This document shows positions 7,728 to 16,110 of a stretch of DNA of 61,404 nt, piece after piece. The first letter of the stretch is position 1. Each line of letters begins with the position of its first letter. Location: NCBI GenBank assembly GCA_025359625.1, contig JANYFT010000052.1, positions 1-61,404 on the forward strand, written 5' to 3'. Position numbers and translations under genes: made by a program. A model generated the notes under the pieces. That model was not told where the DNA came from and made no database searches. It saw only the letters and a list, made by a program, of their open reading frames with translations. The stretch is from Ferruginibacter sp. (GTDB lineage: Bacteria > Bacteroidota > Bacteroidia > Chitinophagales > Chitinophagaceae).

Positions 7728-8405
7728 TTATAATTTAATCCTTACAAAAAAATCCCTGTCAATATCAAAAATCTCCGCTTTATTTTGCCAGCCCATTTTT
7801 GCAAACAATGCTTCCAAATCGTTTTTTGAATAATAATATAACGGGCAATTTCTCATCTTATATCTTACTTTTCTTTGCCAGCCTAAAAAGCCCCCTGATT
7901 TTGGGAAACTCATTAATAACTCTTTAGTAATTTCTGTTTGTAATTTTTTAAACACATCTAACGGCGTTTTTATATAATCAAAAAAACCAACCAAAACTGC
8001 CGCATCAAATTGTTGGGTGAAGTGGTGTTCCAGGTATCCGCTATGCACATAATTTACTTTACCCTGTTCCGCAAACCTTTTTGTTTTTTGCTCGGCAAGT
8101 TCCAGCATACCGTCGGCAATATCCAGCCCGGTCACGGTTTTGCCTGCAACCAACAATGCTTCACAATAAACTCCGCCGCCGCAGCCAACATCCAGTATGG
8201 TTTTAATTTCCGGGTTGGCTGAATACTTCAAAACCAGATCGTAGCGCAAACGCATCGACCTACGAAAATATTTATCTAGAAACTTATCCCATCCACTTCT
8301 TTTTTTTGTATGTCCGTAAATGCTATCAAAATCAGCAGCATATCCGTGAAAAAAAGTTTCTACATCTTTGGTTTCTGTAAGGGTGTAATTTTTATTGTTA
8401 TCCAT
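7728..8405 (-). CDS. class I SAM-dependent methyltransferase
   Basis: A 225-residue methyltransferase. The SAM-binding motif I is ILDVGCGGGVYCEALL (about 70-85), followed by the acidic motif II in VTGLDIADGML. The later part holds FDAAVLVGFFDYI (motif IV position). The substrate is unknown; the sequence vaguely resembles small-molecule methyltransferases of the Mg-protoporphyrin type, but its context is polysaccharide synthesis. It starts 2 bases after the polysaccharide deacetylase stop, is the last gene of a four-gene minus-strand unit beginning with an AsnB-like gene, and is followed by a strong terminator. Confidence 0.85.
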   Translation of the reverse strand: MDNNKNYTLTETKDVETFFHGYAADFDSIYGHTKKRSGWDKFLDKYFRRSMRLRYDLVLKYSANPEIKTILDVGCGGGVYCEALLVAGKTVTGLDIADGMLELAEQKTKRFAEQGKVNYVHSGYLEHHFTQQFDAAVLVGFFDYIKTPLDVFKKLQTEITKELLMSFPKSGGFLGWQRKVRYKMRNCPLYYYSKNDLEALFAKMGWQNKAEIFDIDRDFFVRIKL

Positions 8406-8407
8406 TG

Positions 8408-9208
8408 TTATTGGTTGTTTAAAATATCAGCTACTGTGGTACATTCAAAATCAGTTAGCAATTGTTTTACTTTTTTTTCTGCAGAATATAAATTTACATA
8501 ATGGGTAAACCTGATACGCCGGTTAATGCCTGGAACTTTGGGTTGATTAATATCCAGTTCCCATGGATGTAAATAAAAAATACTGTGTCTCTCTTTTAAT
8601 ATTTTCTCCATCTTTTCTTTAAAAAAAGTGTACGGCAACAATCTAAAATAGCCTCCGCCAACTCCAAAATCAAAATTAAATACCTTAACCGTACTTATCG
8701 GAAATTCCAGTATTCCATTGGACAGTTGCTGAATTTTGGGATTAAAACCTGGTATCCCGGTACGTTTTGCATCTCCGGGGAAAACACTTGAATCATAGGT
8801 AAATCCTTCTTCTTTTAATATATCTAACGCCCAAAGGCTTCTTGCATCTATAGAAAAATAAGGAGCCCTAAATCCGGAATACTTAACGCCAAAAGAATTA
8901 ATTAATTGTTTGGATTTTTGTAACTCTTCTCTAAATGCTTCAGGCGTTAATTTGTATATAAAAGGATGAGAATAAGTGTGACAGCCAATTTCGTGGCCTT
9001 CGTTGATTATTTCACTAATCATTTTTGGATGATCTTCTATTGTTTTACCCAGCAAAAAATAGGTTGCTTTTACGTTGGCCTTCTGAAATAGCTCCAGCAG
9101 TTTATAGTGGCCTATATGCAACCTCTTTTCAAGATTTTTCCATCTATCAAAAGGAAGGTCAATGCCCTGGTACCAGTCTTCAAAATCAATTGTAAACGCA
9201 ATTTTCAT
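8408..9208 (-). CDS. polysaccharide deacetylase, NodB/DUF3473 type
   Basis: A 266-residue carbohydrate esterase-4 like protein. FTIDFEDWYQ (5-14) carries the catalytic Asp of this group. EIGCHTYSHPF (about 72-82) carries the metal-binding His-x3-His. FRAPYFSI (about 114-121) is the conserved Arg/Pro segment. The WALDIL, EGFTYDSSVFP and GIPGF pattern resembles deacetylases found in exosortase-linked exopolysaccharide loci. The frame is open for 20 more codons upstream, but the internal ATG forms a TAATG overlap with the glycosyltransferase stop and gives the family N-terminus. It probably removes N-acetyl groups from a glycan or precursor. Confidence 0.88.
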   Translation of the reverse strand: MKIAFTIDFEDWYQGIDLPFDRWKNLEKRLHIGHYKLLELFQKANVKATYFLLGKTIEDHPKMISEIINEGHEIGCHTYSHPFIYKLTPEAFREELQKSKQLINSFGVKYSGFRAPYFSIDARSLWALDILKEEGFTYDSSVFPGDAKRTGIPGFNPKIQQLSNGILEFPISTVKVFNFDFGVGGGYFRLLPYTFFKEKMEKILKERHSIFYLHPWELDINQPKVPGINRRIRFTHYVNLYSAEKKVKQLLTDFECTTVADILNNQ

Positions 9209-10380
9209 TACAGGATGTTTCGATTGTAAATTTTTTGCAACTGCTGAGCCATTATTCTCATATCCCAATACTGTATTACATGCTGATGGGCAATTTTACC
9301 AAATGATGCTCTTAGCGCCGGTTGCAAAATTAACTGTTCTGTTTTGGATATTAATAAATCTACATTTGCCTGTGGTACAATAAAGCCGGATTTTTCATTT
9401 TCCAACACTTCTGCCGCACCTTCTACTTCAAATGTTATAACGGGCACCTTCAATAAAGATGCTTCCACAATAACCCTTGGTAACCCTTCTCTTAATGAAG
9501 TAAAGACAAAAAGATCACTGACAGATAAATATTGGGGAATATCTTTTTGATAGCCCAGAAAATAGATGCTGTTGTCAGGTATGCCTAAAGTTTGTGTCAA
9601 CGTCTTACAATCCTGCAATAACTCGCCTTCACCAATCAACAAAAATTTTAAATTGGTATATTTTTTTTGCAACACAGCAAAAGCCTCAATGGCATATCTT
9701 TGTGCTTTTGAGTAAGAAAACCTACCTACTGTTACTATCACTATATCTTTCTTATTAATGCCCAACGACTTTCTAAACAGCAACTTTTCTTCCTCCGTTT
9801 GAAGGGTATGCTTTAGATAACCGTCAATATCAATACCACTTCTAACCACCTGAAAAGGGATATTTTTTCCGATATTTTCTTTATGATATTCTTCAATAGT
9901 ATCATAGCCTACAGCAACAACAAGGTCTGCACAATGAATGGTTAGCTTTTCCAGCAGAATGAAGAATTTCCTTTTCAAACTGCTCATCGGGTCATTAAAT
10001 GTAACACCATGGAGGCCATAAATTACATAAGGGCACCGGGCCATCCATGCGGCCAATTTGGTTATAAAACTGGCTTTTGTTTCGTGGGTATGTACAATAT
10101 CATATTTTTCTTTTCGGATAAGCCGGTAGTAAAACCAAAGGGCTTTTAAATCTTTTACGGGATGTATGGCATTGACTAAATGCGGGCAAATAATAATTTT
10201 AATTTCAGGATGGTCTCCAAACAAGTCATCTTTAAAATCGGCACCACAGCTTAAATGGAAGTCAAATTCACCTGCAAGATTTGTAACGGTATAATAAATA
10301 TTTTTTTCAACACCACCACCCAACACCAATCTTGTGGTGGTGTGCAAAACCTTTTTTTTCTTTATGCCTGTTTGATTCAT
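9208..10380 (-). CDS. glycosyltransferase family 4
   Basis: A 390-residue GT-B fold glycosyltransferase. The N-terminal half has the GGGVEKNI loop (about 21-28), and YDIVHTHETKASFI marks the acceptor-side domain. The C-terminal half has VTVGRFSYSKAQRYAIEAF and FTSLREGLPRVIVEA, the E-x7-E nucleotide-sugar signature of GT4. Sugar and linkage cannot be read from sequence. The start ATG directly abuts the AsnB stop (TAAATG) and its stop overlaps the deacetylase ATG, so the three genes are tightly coupled. Confidence 0.9.
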   Translation of the reverse strand: MNQTGIKKKKVLHTTTRLVLGGGVEKNIYYTVTNLAGEFDFHLSCGADFKDDLFGDHPEIKIIICPHLVNAIHPVKDLKALWFYYRLIRKEKYDIVHTHETKASFITKLAAWMARCPYVIYGLHGVTFNDPMSSLKRKFFILLEKLTIHCADLVVAVGYDTIEEYHKENIGKNIPFQVVRSGIDIDGYLKHTLQTEEEKLLFRKSLGINKKDIVIVTVGRFSYSKAQRYAIEAFAVLQKKYTNLKFLLIGEGELLQDCKTLTQTLGIPDNSIYFLGYQKDIPQYLSVSDLFVFTSLREGLPRVIVEASLLKVPVITFEVEGAAEVLENEKSGFIVPQANVDLLISKTEQLILQPALRASFGKIAHQHVIQYWDMRIMAQQLQKIYNRNIL

Positions 10381-12222
10381 TTATTGTAAGTAAACTTTTT
10401 TATACCATATTTCCATACTCAGTAAAGTCCATAAGATTTTTGCTCTTTTTTCTGCAGATATTTTTATGGTATTTCCTAATAATGATTCCAAAAATTCTTT
10501 TTTTATAAACTGCCGGCTGATAGCGGTTGGCGATCCTACATAATCAAACACAACATCTTTTAATTCCAGCTCAACCCAGTTTTTTAACGGAATTTCAAAC
10601 CCTCTTTTTGGCTGATTGATTAATTCAGAAGGAAGATATTTTTTTGCCAATTGCCTCAATAAATATTTTGTGGTGCTGCCCTTAATTTTAAACCCGTCAT
10701 TCATACCAGGCGCATATTCCAGCAACTCTTTACATAAAAACGGGCTGCGACCTTCCAACGAGTTAGCCATATTGGCGATATCCATTTTTACCAGCAAATC
10801 ACTAAACAAGGTTGTATTAAAATCCATGTTCATGATCTTTCTTAAACCGCTGATATTTGCATGGGCGATAGCGTTAAAATCAGTACGCATGGGTTGCAGA
10901 TAATCTATCCCGTGGCTAATAATATCTGTTTCATAATTCTCCATAATATCTACCCCGGCAGATAAATAAATTTCCAAATTATTTTTTGATGCTAATGAAA
11001 TCAGGCGATAGAAATAATTATATTTCGATTTTTTGTTATTACCGGGAGGCAGGATATTTTTCGAAAGTGCCGCTACATTTTTAATGAATGCATTCCTTTT
11101 AAAAAAATCATACTGTGCAAAGGGAACATACCTCCTATAGCCGCCAAACAATTCATCTGCCCCATCTCCATTTAAAATAACAGTAAGGTGTTTTTTTGCT
11201 GCCGCACTTACATAATAACTTGGTATGGCCGAACTATCAAAGAATGGTTCGCCATAATTGCAACAAATTTTTTCAAGGTCATTTTTAAGATGATCAAAAG
11301 AAATTTTTATTTCTGTATGATTGGTTTGGTATTTATCAGCTACCAATTTTGCCAAGGGCGCTTCATCGTACTCTCCATCAAATGATACGGTAAAGGTTTT
11401 AATTTTATTATTGTATTTGCTGGCTATCGCAGTTACGAGGCCGCTATCAATACCGCCGCTTAAAAAGCTGCCCACTTCCAGATCAGATGACTCTACCCTT
11501 CTTTTTACTGCTGCATTTAAATAACCATCTACTTTTTGCAGGCTTTCTTCAAGATCGTCCTTGTGCCTTTTTCCATAAAAATCATTAATGCTCCACCAGC
11601 ATTTTTTGTTGGTCTGTAATGTGGTGCAGTCAATTAATAAAAAATGGCCGGCATTTAATTCGGTCACATTTTTATAAGGTGTAAGTGCTCCATAAAATGA
11701 ACCTAACCGCAGGTAATGATAAAAATGGTCATTCTCCATCTGCAATGGCAGCAAGCCTTTCAGGCAATTTAATTCGCTGGCAAAAACAAATTTTTGGCTA
11801 TCATTATAATAGTAGAGCGGTTTTTTTCCAGCACGGTCCCTGGCAATAAATAATTTTTTTTCCTTGTTGTCATAAATAGCAAATACAAACATCCCTTCCA
11901 GGTAATGCAAAAAATCAACGCCATATTTTTGGTACAATAATAACAAGGTTTCTGTGTCAGAAAATGTTTTGCCCTGCAGGTTAAGCATTGCCCTTATTTC
12001 GTTGTGATTGTAAATTTCGCCGTTGAAGATAATAGTATAGCGCTCATCCAAATGCATCGGTTGCTTGCCCCCTTCAATATCCAGTATGGATAAACGAAGA
12101 TGATACAAATCAATATTGTCCGTCATAAAACCGGTCTGTTCATCTGGGCCACGATGCAACATATTTTGATCAATAACAGGATATGATAATTTAAAATTTA
12201 TTGAACCTGCAATACCACACAT
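10381..12222 (-). CDS. asparagine synthase-like glutamine amidotransferase (AsnB family)
   Basis: A 613-residue two-domain enzyme. The N-terminal glutaminase starts MCGIAG with the catalytic Cys2, followed by HRGPDE, RLSILD, FNGEIYNH and SDTET. The synthetase domain has the ATP P-loop SFLSGGIDSG (about 246-255) and GDGADELFGGYRRY. In polysaccharide loci such enzymes probably amidate sugar carboxylates (uronamides) rather than make free asparagine; that role is an inference from context. It is the first of three AsnB paralogues in this window and the first gene of a minus-strand unit. It is divergent from a putative polymerase gene. Confidence 0.87.
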   Translation of the reverse strand: MCGIAGSINFKLSYPVIDQNMLHRGPDEQTGFMTDNIDLYHLRLSILDIEGGKQPMHLDERYTIIFNGEIYNHNEIRAMLNLQGKTFSDTETLLLLYQKYGVDFLHYLEGMFVFAIYDNKEKKLFIARDRAGKKPLYYYNDSQKFVFASELNCLKGLLPLQMENDHFYHYLRLGSFYGALTPYKNVTELNAGHFLLIDCTTLQTNKKCWWSINDFYGKRHKDDLEESLQKVDGYLNAAVKRRVESSDLEVGSFLSGGIDSGLVTAIASKYNNKIKTFTVSFDGEYDEAPLAKLVADKYQTNHTEIKISFDHLKNDLEKICCNYGEPFFDSSAIPSYYVSAAAKKHLTVILNGDGADELFGGYRRYVPFAQYDFFKRNAFIKNVAALSKNILPPGNNKKSKYNYFYRLISLASKNNLEIYLSAGVDIMENYETDIISHGIDYLQPMRTDFNAIAHANISGLRKIMNMDFNTTLFSDLLVKMDIANMANSLEGRSPFLCKELLEYAPGMNDGFKIKGSTTKYLLRQLAKKYLPSELINQPKRGFEIPLKNWVELELKDVVFDYVGSPTAISRQFIKKEFLESLLGNTIKISAEKRAKILWTLLSMEIWYKKVYLQ

Positions 12223-12241
12223 ATAGCACTATCTTTAGTAC

Positions 12242-12298
12242 GGGCAAAATAACTCTATATTATTGAATAGCAAATGATAAATTGGGATAATTTTGCCC
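12242..12298. promoter_or_regulatory. symmetric divergent promoter pair
   Basis: On the plus strand TAATTTTG (12288-12295) is a full match to the Bacteroidota -7 element TAnnTTTG. On the minus strand TTATTTTG (12252-12245) matches with one change. Both are followed by CCC, so GGGCAAAAT (12242-12250) and ATTTTGCCC (12290-12298) make a perfect 9-bp inverted repeat 39 bases apart. They point outward towards the AsnB-like gene and the putative polymerase gene. A clear -33 TTTG was not seen at ideal spacing. Confidence 0.5.
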
Positions 12299-12346
12299 AT
12301 TCACTTCGTTCACACACAATTATAAAAGTTTTCTGATTAAAAAAGG

Positions 12347-13723
12347 ATGGGTTTTACAGAAGTCATATTATTTCCATTGTATGTTTTTATTTTTCATCTA
12401 ATTTTTTCGGCCCGGCGAAAACGTATGAACGACCCTATTTTAAGAAAATACCACAAGCATGGATTTTGGATAAAGGTATTCAGCAGTATTGCCTTTAGCT
12501 TTTTTTTTATTTACATCACCCGTGGAGATACAACAACATTATATTTTCCAGAAGGCTATCATTTATTCAAGCTTATTTTAAAAGACCCTGTTGGTAATAT
12601 ACATTTATTGTTTACTCCAGGTAGCAGTTACGATGAAAATCTTTTGCAGGACCCCGATAACATGGGCTACTTTAAATTAGAAAGTAATTTTCTTATATCC
12701 AGGCTGGTAGCTGTTTTATGCTTTTTTACTTTCGGTAAATATTTACTGATAAATCTCTTTTTTTCCATGATTTCCTATAGCGGGGTATGGCGTTTATACA
12801 AATTTTTTTATGAGCATTTTCCCTATATGCATAAAAAATTAGCCATTGCCATTATTTATTTACCTACTGTGGTTTTTTGGAGTTCGGGCATTTTAAAAGA
12901 CCCTTTATGCATGGGAATGCTGGGATGGATGACCTATTCATTGTATTGTGTTTTTGAAAAAAAAGAATCAATCATCAAAAATATAATTATAGCCATTTTA
13001 GCTGCCTATATTTTGTATATCATTAAAGTTTACATCATCATTTCGTATTTACCTTTTTATGCTTTGTACCTGGTGTTAAGTAATATTAAGCGTGTAAAAA
13101 ATAAAATTGCAAAAATAGCATTGGGGTTTATACTAATCTGTTTTGGTGTAATTGGCCTTTTTGCATTGGCCGATAAATTAAAAGAAGAGCTTGGTTTTTT
13201 TGCAGTAGATAAAATTGCTGAGTCTGTTAAAACCCAACAGACTAATTTTATAAATATGGCTGACCTGGCAGAATCCTCTTTTTCACTGGGGGTAGAATAT
13301 GATGGTTCAATAAGCAGCTTATTAAAAATGACCCCGGCCGCAATTGGCGCTACTTTCTTCAGGCCTTACTTGTGGGAATCAAAAAAAATATCAACTCTTT
13401 TGTCTTCATTAGAAAGCCTTGCACTGATGTTATTGACAGTATATGTATTTTTTAAAGCCGGGCCGCTTAAATTCTTCACCATCATTTTCAATAACTCAAT
13501 GATATTTTTTTGCTTTTTTTATTCTGTGTTATTTGCACTCTTTGTAGGTGCTACCACCCTTAATTTCGGCACCTTGGTAAGGTATAAAATTCCCTGTTTG
13601 TCATTTTATATCATCTCGATATTATTGATATGGGAAGTGGCGCTTGCGGCCAAAAAGAAAAAGAAAGCGGAAAAAGAAGCATTGGAAAATACCAACAACC
13701 TATTGATAAAAAGTATCTCCTGA
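12347..13723 (+). CDS. polytopic membrane protein, possible Wzy-like polymerase (paralogue 1)
   Basis: A 458-residue integral membrane protein with roughly ten hydrophobic segments and a long polar loop around 275-335. I do not recognise a named family. It is clearly paralogous to the protein encoded at 29652-30992. Shared motifs at matching positions are FW-x4-KDPLC (177-188), FRPYLWE (338-344) and NFGTLVRYK (406-414), plus a lysine-rich cytoplasmic tail. Size, topology, an extracytoplasmic-looking loop and conserved Arg residues fit an O-antigen/repeat-unit polymerase, and no other Wzy candidate exists in the locus. That function is a hypothesis. It stands alone on the plus strand, 2 bases from a convergent GT2 stop. 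Confidence 0.75.
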   Translation: MGFTEVILFPLYVFIFHLIFSARRKRMNDPILRKYHKHGFWIKVFSSIAFSFFFIYITRGDTTTLYFPEGYHLFKLILKDPVGNIHLLFTPGSSYDENLLQDPDNMGYFKLESNFLISRLVAVLCFFTFGKYLLINLFFSMISYSGVWRLYKFFYEHFPYMHKKLAIAIIYLPTVVFWSSGILKDPLCMGMLGWMTYSLYCVFEKKESIIKNIIIAILAAYILYIIKVYIIISYLPFYALYLVLSNIKRVKNKIAKIALGFILICFGVIGLFALADKLKEELGFFAVDKIAESVKTQQTNFINMADLAESSFSLGVEYDGSISSLLKMTPAAIGATFFRPYLWESKKISTLLSSLESLALMLLTVYVFFKAGPLKFFTIIFNNSMIFFCFFYSVLFALFVGATTLNFGTLVRYKIPCLSFYIISILLIWEVALAAKKKKKAEKEALENTNNLLIKSIS

Positions 13724-13725
13724 CA

Positions 13726-14712
13726 CTACACGGTAGCAGTCCTGTCTCTGCGTAAAAGTGAAAATAAAGTCATTCTGTTTCGGAAAGAAATTTTGGGTAA
13801 TGGGTTAAAGGAAACAAAAGGCCCTTCATTTAACCTGGTTAAGATCGTTTGTGGAGTAGCCAGGTAATTATTGCTGAAAGCATCTGTAGCAGGCCAGAAT
13901 ATAAAACGCAACTTTTTCATCTTATCTGTTTTTTGATATACCATTATTACGCCAGCCATTGCCAGAAGAAAGCAACAATAATTCATAAAGGCCATTACCT
14001 TAGTATTGTACCGGGCCTTGTGGATATGAAAACGATTGCGGATATAGAAATACATTTTCCAGGTGCTCAGATAATTCCAGTCGTTTTTGTAAGTAAAACC
14101 TGCTGCAGGATGGTAATGTATGCTATCTGCAATAGTGCATACAGGAATATTATTCTTTTTAACAATCCGCAAATAATACTCTGTTTCATCGCCCCATAAA
14201 AACAGTGTTGGTTTAGGCAGGCCTACTCTTTCTACAATATTCCTATTGAGCATAGTGCCATTAAACGGGTGGCCGATACCCTTAATTATTTTACAATCAA
14301 CAGCATCAATAGTTTTATAATCTTTCGTTTTCCAAACAAAAGATTTTTTATCTTCTTTATTTAAAACAGCACAGTTGCGCAAGCAAAGCATATCCAATTC
14401 AGGCGCTAAAATATTTTCCAGTGCATCTTCTTTAGGATAGCCATCATCATCCATACACCATATCCATGTATACCCATTTTTATATGCCCAACTGATGCCA
14501 GTATTAAACCCGCCACTGGAGCCCAGGTTTTTTTGTGTGATGGTAATTAAATCAGGTTGAGCTAGTAACCACGATTCTGTTTCGTCTGTGCTGCCATTGT
14601 TTACAACTAAAATAGCGTCAGGCGTTCTTGATTGATTTCTTAATGCAGTGATACATTCAGATAAAAGTGTCTGCCGGTTGTAAGTAACAACTACAGCAAT
14701 TACCTTTTCCAT
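13726..14712 (-). CDS. glycosyltransferase family 2, GlfT-like galactofuranosyltransferase candidate
   Basis: A 328-residue GT-A enzyme. Motifs are VVTYNRQTLLSECI (8-21), VVNNGSTDET (about 37-46), NLGSSGGFNTGI (about 62-73) and WCMDDDGYP (about 84-92), which contains the metal-binding acidic cluster. The GSSGGFNTG and DDDGYP pattern is that of GlfT1/rhamnosyltransferase-type GT2 enzymes. A UDP-galactopyranose mutase gene lies next upstream on the same strand, so transfer of galactofuranose is the best guess. A C-terminal hydrophobic patch around 245-260 may be a membrane anchor. It converges on the putative polymerase gene with 2 bases between stops. Confidence 0.87.
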   Translation of the reverse strand: MEKVIAVVVTYNRQTLLSECITALRNQSRTPDAILVVNNGSTDETESWLLAQPDLITITQKNLGSSGGFNTGISWAYKNGYTWIWCMDDDGYPKEDALENILAPELDMLCLRNCAVLNKEDKKSFVWKTKDYKTIDAVDCKIIKGIGHPFNGTMLNRNIVERVGLPKPTLFLWGDETEYYLRIVKKNNIPVCTIADSIHYHPAAGFTYKNDWNYLSTWKMYFYIRNRFHIHKARYNTKVMAFMNYCCFLLAMAGVIMVYQKTDKMKKLRFIFWPATDAFSNNYLATPQTILTRLNEGPFVSFNPLPKISFRNRMTLFSLLRRDRTATV

Positions 14713-14830
14713 TATAACGATGATTTAGGTTTATAGATATTGGACGCTACGATAACGAAACCTGATTGTACTTATTGCACCTGCTACAACTATTTAAAAA
14801 ATGTATGCTACAAACTATTGTAAGGATATA

Positions 14831-14876
14831 AGCATACCCGCATTTGCGTGAGGGATATAGTGAAGGACGGGTAGAG
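14831..14876. repeat. possible REP-like intergenic element
   Basis: This GC-richer segment stands out in the AT-rich gap between glf and the GT2 gene. ACCCG (14836-14840) pairs with CGGGT (14868-14872). Inside is CGCATTTGCG, and GTAG follows in the distal arm (14871-14874). The look recalls dispersed palindromic intergenic repeats of Bacteroidota, but no second copy was found in the window. Confidence 0.3.
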
Positions 14877-14899
14877 ATTTGAAATTAAAAACGGGATTA

Positions 14900-16060
14900 T
14901 TAAAAAGTTTCCACATTGGAGAAAACTGGGAATGGTGTATTTGCAGCCATGTTAACGCCAATTGATTTTGCCAATTCCAAAGCCTCATCAATTACATGGT
15001 GCATATCCATGTACCTGTAAGTGGCAAGCCTGCCTAAAAAAGAGATATGCTGTTGTTGCTCTGCTGCTTCCCGGTATAATTTTAATAATGCTTTATCGGC
15101 AGGCAGTCTTTTCGGATAATAAGGCACATCGGTTGGGCCTGTTTCTTTACTGTATTCTATAAAGTAAACAGTTTTATCGTGCTGCTCCCAGGGAGCAAAA
15201 TGTTTATGTTCCGTAATTCTTGTAAACGGGATTTTTTCTTCGCAATAATTTATTTGCGATGTACCCTGGTAATCGCCATCTGCATATCCTTTTTTAAAAG
15301 TAACTGTTCTATAACCCAGCCTGCCATATTGATAATTAAAATAAGCATCTATAGGCCCTGTATAGAACACATGATCGTAGCCGCTTAAATCCATTGCTGC
15401 ATCAAACTTCTTATTTAAGGTAACTGCAATGTCCGGGTGGTCAATCATTTTTTTCATTATGACAGTATACCCATCAACAGGTATGCCCGAAAATTGATTG
15501 TTGTAGTAATTATCATCATAGCTAAACCTTACCGGTATGCGTTTAATGATTGATGCCGGCAATTGAGAAGGTTCGCAACCCCATTGTTTTTTTGAATAGC
15601 CATAAAAAAATGCCTGGTACAATTCTTTGCCGATAAAACGCAACGCCTGCTCCTCAAAATTTTTAGGATCAGTGATTGTTTTATCTGCCAGCGTATCTAT
15701 AAAGGCACGGGCTTGAGATGGAGTAAAATTTTTATTAAAAAAATGATTGATAGTATAAAGGTTAACAGGTAATGAATAAACCTGGCCATCCCATACTGCC
15801 TTTACACGATGGACATAAGGCTTAAATTCACCAAAACTATTTACATAATCCCAGATGTGTTTTTTATCGGTGTTAAAAATATGTGGGCCATATTGATGCA
15901 CCATTATGTTTGTTTCCCCATCCCTTTCAGTGTGGCTGTTACCACCAATATGGTTTCGTTCATCCCAAATATCAATCTTGCAATCTATCATGCTTGCCAA
16001 CTTATTGGCCAATACGCAGCCGGAAAAACCAGAACCAACAATGAGAAAACGTTTTGACAT
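14900..16060 (-). CDS. glf: UDP-galactopyranose mutase
   Basis: A 386-residue FAD enzyme that converts UDP-galactopyranose to UDP-galactofuranose in the cytosol. The N-terminal FAD motif is LIVGSGFSGCVLANKLA (5-21), followed by the ERNHIGGNSHTE region (about 34-45). The family stretches HQYGPHIFNT (about 56-65), FFYGYSKKQWG (about 152-162) and TGPIDAYFNYQYG are present, as is the C-terminal FLGRLATYRYMDM near 342-354. The length matches bacterial Glf. It starts at ATG and is followed after 187 bases by the GlfT-like GT2. The pair indicates galactofuranose in the surface glycan. Confidence 0.95.
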   Translation of the reverse strand: MSKRFLIVGSGFSGCVLANKLASMIDCKIDIWDERNHIGGNSHTERDGETNIMVHQYGPHIFNTDKKHIWDYVNSFGEFKPYVHRVKAVWDGQVYSLPVNLYTINHFFNKNFTPSQARAFIDTLADKTITDPKNFEEQALRFIGKELYQAFFYGYSKKQWGCEPSQLPASIIKRIPVRFSYDDNYYNNQFSGIPVDGYTVIMKKMIDHPDIAVTLNKKFDAAMDLSGYDHVFYTGPIDAYFNYQYGRLGYRTVTFKKGYADGDYQGTSQINYCEEKIPFTRITEHKHFAPWEQHDKTVYFIEYSKETGPTDVPYYPKRLPADKALLKLYREAAEQQQHISFLGRLATYRYMDMHHVIDEALELAKSIGVNMAANTPFPVFSNVETF

Positions 16061-16110
16061 ATTATATTTTTAAGAGTCGGTAACAAAAATAGATGAATAA
16101 AATTTACTCA

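Noticed and set aside
9209-9268. Upstream extension of the DUF3473-type deacetylase by 20 codons
   Set aside because: Would overlap the preceding GT4 by about 60 bases; TAATG junction and family N-terminus support the inner ATG.
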